NCBI RefSeq assembly: GCF_001758195.1
Contig: NZ_MASR01000001.1
Coordinates: 2,728,001 to 2,792,000, forward strand
Length of the DNA: 64,000 nt
Reading direction: 5' to 3'
DNA from: Pseudohongiella acticola
GTDB lineage: Bacteria > Pseudomonadota > Gammaproteobacteria > Pseudomonadales > Pseudohongiellaceae
Below are positions 18,649 to 26,336 of the stretch, one piece after another. The notes beneath the pieces were generated by a model. It saw only the letters and a program-made list of their open reading frames with translations, made no database searches and was not told the DNA's origin. Position 1 is the stretch's first letter; each line of letters starts with the position of its first letter. The position numbers and the translations under genes were made by a program.

Positions 18649-19979
18649 GAGTCAGGCCCGGTGTCGGCCCGTACCTCGCGAGCCAGTTGTCGACCAAACT
18701 CCATGCTCTCGGAGATGCCCCGGTCGCTGGGATAATAGTGTGAGGTGTCAGCCACCCACAAGCCTTCAATGGGCAGCTTTGCCGGCGGCAACCGGTCGCT
18801 AAATCCGGGTTCGCAAATCGGCTGGGCATAACGATAGCGGCTGGCGTGAATGTCAATGAAATCGCTATCCTGCAGGTGCGGGTTAATCTTCTTGAGATAG
18901 CTGCGCACTTTGTGGATAAAGGTGTCATCGCTATCGGCGTACTTGGCATGTTCAGCAGGCAGATAAAACGGCACGTAAACCAGATGATGCTGCATTGGAT
19001 GCAGATTGCTGTACTCGACCAGACCAGGAATATCCATCTCCGGGTCGTTGATGTTAAGCCAGAACTTGTCTGACACCGGCTTGCTTAACTTGGCGATAAT
19101 ACAGACCACAGCTATATTGCGCAGGCTGGCGTAAGCCGCGCGGGTAGCGTCGGGCAGCCCGGGCATCAGCCTGGGCACATAAGGCAGTGGAATGGTACTG
19201 ACCACACGTGCGAACGACTGCAGGTCGCTGCTGGTCGCCACTCGCAGACCTTCAAGTTTATGGCCATTGATGACCACTTCCGTAACGGGTGTGCTTAGAT
19301 GGATTTCGCCGCCACCTGTCGTAATTTTTTCGGCCAGAGCCTGCAGGAGGGTTTCCGATCCCCCTTCCAGATAACCCAGGCATTCGTGCATCAGACTGGT
19401 ACGCGAACGTCCCACACGATGTATGCGGCTCCAGATCCACGCAGCCGACAGGTTGTCCGAATAGTGGTAAAACTTGTAATCAAACAGCGTGCGCCAGACC
19501 GCCTGCCACGCCTCATCCCCAACCCAGCGCCGTATCCAGTGGCGTGCGTCTTTGTGGTCCAGGTCCTGCCAGCCTGTGCGTTTGGTTGATACGAAGGCAT
19601 GCAGACCATAACGGATTTTGGCCGCCAGACTGAGGCCTTTAAAGCGCAGCAGTGCCAGTGGATTGCCCCAGTCCTGCAGCTGATTACGGTACCAGTAACC
19701 CATGCGGGTTTCGGTCCAGCGCATGCGATCGGCAATGCCAAGCTCGTCAAGCATCTGTAACAGACCGTGATCTGACAGGCAATGGAAGTGATAATAACGT
19801 TCAATCTGCAAGCCCCCAAAGTCGAAGCTTGCCGCCATGCCACCGAGTCGGTCGTCGGCCTCAAAGACGATGGGTTGATAACCTTCCTTTAGCAACTGAT
19901 AGGCCACCGCCAACCCCATCGGGCCAGCGCCCAGGACAGCAACACGTTTGTCGGCAGGTTTTTCTGTTGGCGCTTCCAT
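18645..19979 (-). CDS. FAD/NAD(P)-dependent oxidoreductase (amine-oxidase-like fold)
   Basis: A 444-residue flavoprotein. The N-terminal dinucleotide site reads VLGAGPMGLAVAYQLL with the acid in VFEADDRLGGM about 25 residues later, and the C-terminus has the second FAD contact near LWVADTSHYYPSDRGISESMEFGR. This is the architecture of protoporphyrinogen-oxidase and UDP-galactopyranose-mutase relatives, but the mutase signature is absent. Such proteins recur in surface-glycan clusters, where the substrate is mostly unknown. Its position between epimerase and gtrA suggests it modifies or rearranges a sugar or lipid-linked sugar; that is inference. It starts 3 bp after the epimerase stop. Confidence 0.8.
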   Translation of the reverse strand: MEAPTEKPADKRVAVLGAGPMGLAVAYQLLKEGYQPIVFEADDRLGGMAASFDFGGLQIERYYHFHCLSDHGLLQMLDELGIADRMRWTETRMGYWYRNQLQDWGNPLALLRFKGLSLAAKIRYGLHAFVSTKRTGWQDLDHKDARHWIRRWVGDEAWQAVWRTLFDYKFYHYSDNLSAAWIWSRIHRVGRSRTSLMHECLGYLEGGSETLLQALAEKITTGGGEIHLSTPVTEVVINGHKLEGLRVATSSDLQSFARVVSTIPLPYVPRLMPGLPDATRAAYASLRNIAVVCIIAKLSKPVSDKFWLNINDPEMDIPGLVEYSNLHPMQHHLVYVPFYLPAEHAKYADSDDTFIHKVRSYLKKINPHLQDSDFIDIHASRYRYAQPICEPGFSDRLPPAKLPIEGLWVADTSHYYPSDRGISESMEFGRQLAREVRADTGPDS

Positions 19980-19982
19980 GTC

Positions 19983-20936
19983 CTAAAACTCCAGGGCGAC
20001 ATCGCTATAGCGCGAGTCGTTAAAGGTTTCGTGAATCGCTTTTTTGAATGGCGTATAAGGCACATCAAAAAGGGTCGGCCAGTCAATGACCTCAAATTCG
20101 TCTTTGGCGGTCAGTGCGGCCAGCTGCTGGGTCGTGAAAGGCGGGTTCCGGTCGAACAGTGCCCACGTCCACAGCAAGGCATAAAACAGAGAGTACGGAA
20201 TGCGCAGAATCAGGGTGCGCGCGTCAACTGCGGCTTTGATGTCACGGATCATGTCAATGTAATCGATTTTCTCATGACCGGAAATGTTGTAGATACCATG
20301 GCCGCGTCGTGACTCAATGCAGCTGATGATGATGTCACAAAAATCCCCAACGTACAGTGGTTGACGCATATAGCGGCCGTGCCCGGGTATGGGGAAAACC
20401 GGCACCTTTTTCATAAAACGTGATAACCAGCCCAGGTGTTTGCGATCGAACCAGCCAAACATCAGGGTCGGTCGCAGGATCGGGCAATCAAGGCCGCTTT
20501 CCAGAACCATGGTTTCCTGTTCGCCTTTGCTGCGCGTATAAAAGTCATCGGCCACTGACTCTACGACTGATGAGCTGATGTGGACGAGGTAAGGTGTTGT
20601 CGGACACGCCTTGAGGGTGTCCAGTATCAACCGCGTTGCGTCGACATTGTTTCGCTGGAAGTCTGCGTAGTCGATGCCGCCAATCTGTGCCTGCAACATG
20701 ACCACCACATCGGCTTCACGAATATGGTTCTGCCATGCGCCAGGCTGCGCAAGGTCTGCGACTTCACAGATAATATCCGTCTGTACTGTCTGCAATACCC
20801 GCAGATTTGCCTGATGTTTATCGAGCACAACAATATTGTGGTACCCCTGATCGCGCAGCCGGGCGACCAGGTTCTGGCCAACCAGACCGGCGCCGCCGGG
20901 GAGTACGATTCTGATGTGTTTATCAATCTCTTTCAT
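19983..20936 (-). CDS. NAD-dependent epimerase/dehydratase (extended SDR)
   Basis: A 317-residue extended short-chain dehydrogenase. The coenzyme motif is GGAGLVG near residue 15, the catalytic serine region is HISSSVV and the catalytic YxxxK is YTRSK. LRPTLMFGWFDRKH and YVGDF belong to the substrate half. Such enzymes act on nucleotide sugars, or sometimes on lipid-linked sugars. Here it is embedded in the arabinose-precursor operon, overlapping the upstream membrane-protein gene by 4 nt. Its substrate is not clear. Confidence 0.85.
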   Translation of the reverse strand: MKEIDKHIRIVLPGGAGLVGQNLVARLRDQGYHNIVVLDKHQANLRVLQTVQTDIICEVADLAQPGAWQNHIREADVVVMLQAQIGGIDYADFQRNNVDATRLILDTLKACPTTPYLVHISSSVVESVADDFYTRSKGEQETMVLESGLDCPILRPTLMFGWFDRKHLGWLSRFMKKVPVFPIPGHGRYMRQPLYVGDFCDIIISCIESRRGHGIYNISGHEKIDYIDMIRDIKAAVDARTLILRIPYSLFYALLWTWALFDRNPPFTTQQLAALTAKDEFEVIDWPTLFDVPYTPFKKAIHETFNDSRYSDVALEF

Positions 20937-22645
20937 GGTAATTCCGTTGGCAGTTCACAGCGAGCGGTGTCAGCGATAAGGACGATCGCGTCTCCGGCAA
21001 ATTCGGACCTGACATAGCCCTGGAATCCGGATAACCGGGCATGTGTCCCGACCACATCGGCCACATCGTTTCTGGGCATGCCTGTCAGTGCATAGCCAGC
21101 AATCTGCCCGCCGGCGTCGGTGATGGTGATCAGCTCCGGGATCACCTGGACCTCATCGTTTAGCAGCCAGCCCTGCACGCGCAGGTAAGCCGGATCGGTG
21201 TCGATGTCAGACACAATATCCAGATGCCCGCGACAAACAGGCGATTGCGTCTGGGGCATGTGTTGGCCAAGCGTCTGCTTCAGGTCCCGCCAGGGATAGA
21301 CGCCAAAAACTGACAGGTTTTCCCGGGATGCGGTGTCGGCTATCCGCAAAAAGCCAACTGACAACTCATGCACATTACGTATCTGAGGCTCATCGCGGAC
21401 ACCCAGTTCCAGCGCCAGTGCGGCAACATTGCGTGTGGTCACCAGCGCCTGTTGACCGCGAGCGGCTTCAAACTGATGCACGAGCATCAGTGCTGGCAGC
21501 AACATCATGAGTCCGGTACTGATCACCGGGTAGCGTCGCCATGCCTGCCACAGCAACGGCAGCACCAGCATCAGGGCACAGGCCCAGGCCATCAGGGCAG
21601 GTGTTGTGTAACGAAAGCTGGTGGCCTGGTACACGCCGAAAATAAGGCGCCCGCCACCTGTACCCACTGCCGTACCTGCAAGATAAATTATACAGAACAC
21701 CAGTGCCAGTTGCAGGGCATTGTCACGCGGGTTTCGCAAGCTCCGGAACAGGCAAGTGAAGGCAATCACCGCCATCAGTGTGGTCGAAACAACCGCTGCG
21801 GCAGTGCCGCTTATTCCGGTCCCGAACAGGTGGTAAAACGGACTGCCAAGATAGAGGGCTACATACAGAGCGAGCTGCAGTGGGTGCTGCAAAACCGTTT
21901 CGGTGAGAGAGCCATGGTGGCCTGGAGAGAAGTAATCGTGAAAATACAGCCCCAGAATGACCGCAGTCAGCACTGCCAGTGTCAGCGTCTGCCACAGCCG
22001 CATGCGAGCCGCGAGGGCATAGGCTGTCATCAATGGCAACGCCAGAATGCCATTCGCCATTGTGCCGGCGGACGCGATACCAAGCAGGCAGGCAGCGGCA
22101 AATGCCAGATGCGCCCGTTTATTGCGGGCCGGTCTATGCAGTATGTACAAGGCACACAGCGGTACAAGCTGCGCCAGAAAAAACTGACTCTGGAATGCCC
22201 ATGCCAGGTTTTCATACTGCATCCATTGATACAGCCAGGCAGTGACGAAGCAGGTAGCAAAAAACACGATATGGTTGCGGGCAGACTCGTGTGCCATGCG
22301 ATCACGGCTGACATAAAAGAATAACAGCACAGCCAGCGCGACGATGACATAATTCATTGCCAGCAGGAAAACGCTGAGGCCGTCAAAGAATTGATAGTCC
22401 AGCCAGAACAGCAGGCGCGACAGCACAATGCGGTGTTCGTTGTGCTGTGCCCACCACAGCCAGCTGGCACCGTCGTTAATAGCAATATAAAAGTTGAGGG
22501 TTGCGTCCCACATATCCCAGAATGGCACGGGTGAGTACATGCGAACTGTGCCCGTGATGGCCAGCACAACAAAAATGGTGGCCACCAGTGCTGCCAGTGC
22601 GGCGGCCGTGCGCGTCAGTCCCTGCTCTGAAAAAAAGCGGTGCAT
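20933..22645 (-). CDS. Multi-spanning membrane protein, putative GT-C glycosyltransferase
   Basis: A 570-residue protein with about ten to twelve hydrophobic helices and a soluble C-terminal domain of about 150 residues. The first periplasmic loop contains FWDMWDATL and AQHNEHRIVLSR; acidic residues in this loop are the catalytic hallmark of GT-C enzymes that use polyprenyl-phosphate sugars. In an operon making what looks like polyprenyl-phosphoryl arabinose, it is the natural candidate for the transferase, comparable in place to AftA of mycobacteria or TfpW, the arabinosyltransferase acting on pilin in some Pseudomonas aeruginosa strains. I cannot show direct homology to either. Start 11 bp after the dprE2-like stop. 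Confidence 0.68.
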   Translation of the reverse strand: MHRFFSEQGLTRTAAALAALVATIFVVLAITGTVRMYSPVPFWDMWDATLNFYIAINDGASWLWWAQHNEHRIVLSRLLFWLDYQFFDGLSVFLLAMNYVIVALAVLLFFYVSRDRMAHESARNHIVFFATCFVTAWLYQWMQYENLAWAFQSQFFLAQLVPLCALYILHRPARNKRAHLAFAAACLLGIASAGTMANGILALPLMTAYALAARMRLWQTLTLAVLTAVILGLYFHDYFSPGHHGSLTETVLQHPLQLALYVALYLGSPFYHLFGTGISGTAAAVVSTTLMAVIAFTCLFRSLRNPRDNALQLALVFCIIYLAGTAVGTGGGRLIFGVYQATSFRYTTPALMAWACALMLVLPLLWQAWRRYPVISTGLMMLLPALMLVHQFEAARGQQALVTTRNVAALALELGVRDEPQIRNVHELSVGFLRIADTASRENLSVFGVYPWRDLKQTLGQHMPQTQSPVCRGHLDIVSDIDTDPAYLRVQGWLLNDEVQVIPELITITDAGGQIAGYALTGMPRNDVADVVGTHARLSGFQGYVRSEFAGDAIVLIADTARCELPTELP

Positions 22646-22656
22646 CCCTGTTAATC

Positions 22657-23430
22657 CTATATGTCCATTTTATTGAATATGAATCGGGGCAGATGACGAA
22701 TGATCATCATGATCAACCACCATTTTCCCGGCGTATAAATAACGGCGCGGCCCTTTTGTACGCCCTGCACAATATCATTGGCCACCGCCTCTACGCTGGC
22801 CAATTTGGCACCGTCCTGTTTCAGGTGCGCTGTCATGGGGGTGTCGGTTGGGCCAGGTTTGACCAGCACAACGCCAACATTGGTTCCGGCCAGGCGGTGC
22901 TGCAATCCTTGTGCGTAACGAGTGACCAGGCCTTTGGCGGCGCCATAAACATAATTGGATTTGCGACCACGGTCACCGGCCACCGAACCAACCAGAACGA
23001 TGGTACCGGCATTGGCGCGCTGCATCGGGCCGGCAAATGCTTCGGCAAATAATGCCGGGGACAGTCCGTTAATATGCATTGCCTCGGCTGCCATAGCGAG
23101 ATTCTGTTGACAGGCAGACTGTTCTGGCAGGGTTCCGTGCGCGATCAATACGATGTCGGGTGTGCCCGCCGCCACGATGTCCTTGACTGTCTGTTGAATG
23201 GAGTCTGCTGAGGAAAAATCCGGCAGCAGGATTTCACATTGAGCGGCAGGGTTGCGCACGCTCAGGTCGGCAGCAATAGCAGACAGTTTCTCCTGATCAC
23301 GACCGAGCAACACAAACTGTTGTGTTTCCGACTGCGTCTGTTGCTGATATTGCTGGGCCCATGCACGAGCGCAATGCTCGGCAATCGAGGAGGTGGCACC
23401 GACAATTACGATTCGTTTGTTCTGTGTCAT
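22657..23430 (-). CDS. dprE2: DprE2-like decaprenylphosphoryl-2-keto-ribose reductase
   Basis: A 257-residue SDR. Its partner normally oxidises polyprenyl-phosphoryl-ribofuranose at C2; this enzyme then reduces the keto sugar to the arabinose epimer. The coenzyme site is VGATSSIAEH, the active site has VLVGSVAG and YGAAK. The C-terminal hydrophobic tail with IYTPGKWWLIM and RHLPRFIF is typical of DprE2 and distinguishes it from ordinary SDRs. I start at ATG 23430 after AGGT, not at the upstream in-frame codon at 23502, which would lie inside the dprE1-like gene. It follows that gene by 22 bp. Confidence 0.88.
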   Translation of the reverse strand: MTQNKRIVIVGATSSIAEHCARAWAQQYQQQTQSETQQFVLLGRDQEKLSAIAADLSVRNPAAQCEILLPDFSSADSIQQTVKDIVAAGTPDIVLIAHGTLPEQSACQQNLAMAAEAMHINGLSPALFAEAFAGPMQRANAGTIVLVGSVAGDRGRKSNYVYGAAKGLVTRYAQGLQHRLAGTNVGVVLVKPGPTDTPMTAHLKQDGAKLASVEAVANDIVQGVQKGRAVIYTPGKWWLIMMIIRHLPRFIFNKMDI

Positions 23431-23452
23431 AACATTACCTTTTTGACCTGGG

Positions 23453-24781
23453 TCACGAGCCGAGTAAGCGGCGTGACATGGCCGAGCTGATGCCCGGGTC
23501 ACGAAATGCGGAAAACTGTGTCAGCTCCGGATAGCTGGCGGCAAACATATGCGCTGGCATGCGAGCATCCTTGGCGGGATAAAGTCGGCCGCCTGCCGAG
23601 GAGACGACATCATCGAGCCGGGCCAGCAGATCTTCGGTTGCCCCGCCTTTGTTGGGAAAATCCAGCGCCAGCGTCGCACCGGCCATCGGAAAGCTCAGCA
23701 GTCCGGCGGCAGGGCGCTCAGTAAAGGTTTTTAAGACGGCCAGGAATGAGCCTTCGCCCGCATCCGCGATTGCCGTCAGCATGCTCTCAATTGCCTGTCG
23801 CGCGTTGTCGCGTGGAACCACGCATTGATACTGATAAAAGCCGCGACGTCCATACATGCGGTTCCAGTTATTGATCTTGTCCAGTGGATAAGAGAAGCTT
23901 TCGTAGTGCGCCACACCGGCGCCCGCCTTGCGAGCGTTCATCGCGTAATACGCCGCATTAAAAGGACGCAGGCTCAGTCTGTTGACCAGTGAAACCGGCG
24001 GTGTCAGTGGCATGTCGATATTCTTGCGGCGACGAACCTTACTGATGTCAGGCAGGTAATACGGCAACGCAGCGAGTTCCTGTTTGCTGGCGTGGTTGGC
24101 GCGCATGAAAATTCCGCGTGTTTGGGGGCCTGCAAGGCAATCGATCCACGACACAGTATGTTCCCAGCTGGCTTCGGATTCGTCAGCCAGCGCAAAAAAA
24201 TCATCCAGGTTACTGAAGGGTACGGTATCAGTCAGCAGCCAGGGGCTTTCGATGCGGCGCAATTGTAATTGCACGTTGTAGATGATGCCGGTCAGGCCCA
24301 GGCCTGCAATGGTTGCCCGAAACATGTCCGGGTTTTGCTTGCGGCTGCAATCCAGCGTGGTGCCGTCCGTACGTGCCAGTTTGAAACTGACGACGTGTTC
24401 GCCAAAGGTACCCATGACATGGTGATTCTTGCCGTGAACATCGTTGGCGATTGCGCCGCCCACGGTAATCAGTTGCGTGCCAGGTGTCACTGGCAACATC
24501 CAGCCACGCGATACAAAACAATCCTGAATTTCTTTCAGGGTTACTCCTGGCTCGCAGCACAGCAGTCCGGTTTGATCGTCAAAACTGATAAACCGGTTCA
24601 GCCCCCGCGTCAGCCAAAGTGCACCGCCCGGGTTCAGGCAGACATCGCCGTAGCTGCGGCCCATGCCATAGCTGATGCCGGGCGCGCTGCGTTGAATCTG
24701 GCTGGAAAGACATCGATGGTCACTCAACGCGATTGCGTCATGGTGATCCTGGCTGAGACGACCCCAGGAAGCAATTTTCAT
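23453..24781 (-). CDS. dprE1: DprE1-like decaprenylphosphoryl-ribose 2-oxidase
   Basis: A 442-residue FAD-linked oxidase of the vanillyl-alcohol oxidase superfamily. Strong family segments are GMGRSYGD, VTPGTQLITVGGAIANDVHGKNHH, GTFGEHV, GLGLTGII and, near the end, LDFPNKGG and GGRLYPAKDARM. These match mycobacterial DprE1, which forms the 2-keto intermediate on the way to polyprenyl-phosphoryl-D-arabinofuranose at the cell envelope. At the place of the benzothiazinone-reactive cysteine (Cys387 of Mycobacterium tuberculosis) this protein appears to have alanine (TLALDFPNK). It precedes the dprE2-like gene and follows the HAD-UbiA gene by 22 bp. Confidence 0.9.
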   Translation of the reverse strand: MKIASWGRLSQDHHDAIALSDHRCLSSQIQRSAPGISYGMGRSYGDVCLNPGGALWLTRGLNRFISFDDQTGLLCCEPGVTLKEIQDCFVSRGWMLPVTPGTQLITVGGAIANDVHGKNHHVMGTFGEHVVSFKLARTDGTTLDCSRKQNPDMFRATIAGLGLTGIIYNVQLQLRRIESPWLLTDTVPFSNLDDFFALADESEASWEHTVSWIDCLAGPQTRGIFMRANHASKQELAALPYYLPDISKVRRRKNIDMPLTPPVSLVNRLSLRPFNAAYYAMNARKAGAGVAHYESFSYPLDKINNWNRMYGRRGFYQYQCVVPRDNARQAIESMLTAIADAGEGSFLAVLKTFTERPAAGLLSFPMAGATLALDFPNKGGATEDLLARLDDVVSSAGGRLYPAKDARMPAHMFAASYPELTQFSAFRDPGISSAMSRRLLGS

Positions 24782-24803
24782 GGCTGGACAATCCCCTGCA
24801 ATT

Positions 24804-26243
24804 TCATGCTACCGATCCGATCACAAGCACGGTAGCGAAGCCGAGTCCGGCCAGCAGACTGGCTTTGTCCTTGACCGCAAAAACCAGTGGGTCATCATGC
24901 ATGTTGCCACGGCTGGCCTGCATCCACATCCAGCTGACCCAGAACAGCATAAAAGGTATTGCTGCCCAGACCAGTGTCGGGTTGCTATACAGTTCAAGCA
25001 CTTCTTCGCTGTTCAGGTACAGCGCCAGAATCATGACGGCGACGTAACCGGACGTGACTCCCAGCGTCTGAATAAGCGGGGCGTCGCTGGTGTAATATCC
25101 ACGCCCGTGTGCCTTGCTCTCGCCACTGAGCGACTGCAGCGCGAGCTCGGCGTAACGTTTGACAAATGCCAGTGACAGGAACAGAAATACCGACTCCGCC
25201 AGCAGCCAGAACGACAGCTCCAGACTGGCAGCTGCGGTGCCAGCAATAATACGCAGGGTATAAAGCATCGCCAGGGTCAGGCAGTCCACCAGCATCAGTC
25301 GTTTGAGGCCAAACGAATACAAACAGGTAAGCAACAGGTAGAGGGCCAGCCATTGCAGGAAGGCAACGTTGACCCAGAGCGCAGCACTGATGCCCGCCAG
25401 CAACAGGAATGGCATCAGAACCACACCTTGCCAGGCCGGCAATAGTCCGGAGGCGAACGGGCGAAAGCGTTTGCGTGGATGCAGGCGATCACTTTCAAGG
25501 TCCAGCAGGTCGTTGGTGATGTATACCGCCGATGCACACAGGCTGAAGGCGACAAACGCCATGATCAGGGTTAGCCAGGTGTCGGTATCACTGAACTGAT
25601 GGGCCGCAATCAGGGGAATGAACAGCAGCAGGTTCTTCAGCCATTGATGCGCGCGGATAACCCGCAACCAGGCAAGCGGCCCCCGGGGGCGTAAGGGAAA
25701 CTCCTGCTCAATATCGCATACGGCGCGAGTCCGGTCACTGAGCCCGCTGGCGCCGTTAACCACAACGGCGCTGTGTGCGACACTCCAAACGGGCAGGTCT
25801 TTGTCGCAGTTGCCAACGTAAACAAAGCCGGTCTCGGCAAAGCGTGCTGTCAACGCGTCGGCCTTGTTGGCGCCGGACAGATTGGTTTTGCCATCACTGG
25901 CCATGACCTCGTCGAACAGCTGCAGGTGCTCAGCAATTCCCTGAGCGATGACCTGGTCTGCGGCGGTGCAGAGTACAAGCCTGCGCCCAGCATTCTTCTG
26001 TTGACGCAGCCAGACCAGAAGTTCTTCATTGTATGGCAGGCTGGCCGGATTGATCTGTGCCTGTTTGGCCAGGTGCTGTTTGAGGACTGCTTTTCCGCGT
26101 GCCATCCAGACTGGAATGGACAGCGTAGCCCACGGTCGCTCACGCAGCACTTTGAGTGCTGATTCGTGCAGCATATCCGTGTGGATCAGGGTGCCATCCA
26201 GGTCGACTACCAGCGGTTGATTCAAGCAATGCTCTCCCGTCAA
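24804..26243 (-). CDS. HAD phosphatase - UbiA prenyltransferase fusion (decaprenyl-phosphate phosphoribosyltransferase-like)
   Basis: A 479-residue two-domain protein. Residues about 8-190 are a HAD phosphatase with D14-L-D16-G-T, the threonine motif LCTAA and the late acidic motif VGNCDKDLP. Residues about 205-479 are a UbiA-type membrane prenyltransferase with nine or so helices, the first Mg site NDLLDLESD and the second aspartate region VDCLTLAMLYTLRI. In mycobacteria UbiA (Rv3806c) joins phosphoribosyl diphosphate to decaprenyl phosphate and a separate phosphatase removes the 5-phosphate. Here both activities would be in one chain, which is an inference from fusion and context. It is the first gene of the operon. 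Confidence 0.85.
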   Translation of the reverse strand: MTGEHCLNQPLVVDLDGTLIHTDMLHESALKVLRERPWATLSIPVWMARGKAVLKQHLAKQAQINPASLPYNEELLVWLRQQKNAGRRLVLCTAADQVIAQGIAEHLQLFDEVMASDGKTNLSGANKADALTARFAETGFVYVGNCDKDLPVWSVAHSAVVVNGASGLSDRTRAVCDIEQEFPLRPRGPLAWLRVIRAHQWLKNLLLFIPLIAAHQFSDTDTWLTLIMAFVAFSLCASAVYITNDLLDLESDRLHPRKRFRPFASGLLPAWQGVVLMPFLLLAGISAALWVNVAFLQWLALYLLLTCLYSFGLKRLMLVDCLTLAMLYTLRIIAGTAAASLELSFWLLAESVFLFLSLAFVKRYAELALQSLSGESKAHGRGYYTSDAPLIQTLGVTSGYVAVMILALYLNSEEVLELYSNPTLVWAAIPFMLFWVSWMWMQASRGNMHDDPLVFAVKDKASLLAGLGFATVLVIGSVA

Positions 26244-26336
26244 AGCCGTCAGGGTATCAGATTAAACAGCGCGTGGGAATTTTTTGCAGCTTTGTTGGGG
26301 TATTAGTGGCAGGGTGGCAATCGCGGGGCAGCAACG

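Noticed and set aside
21368-22324. 318-codon plus-strand frame opposite the GT-C-like gene
   Set aside because: Its translation is rich in His, Gln and Cys, as expected from the reverse of membrane-protein codons, and shows no domain.
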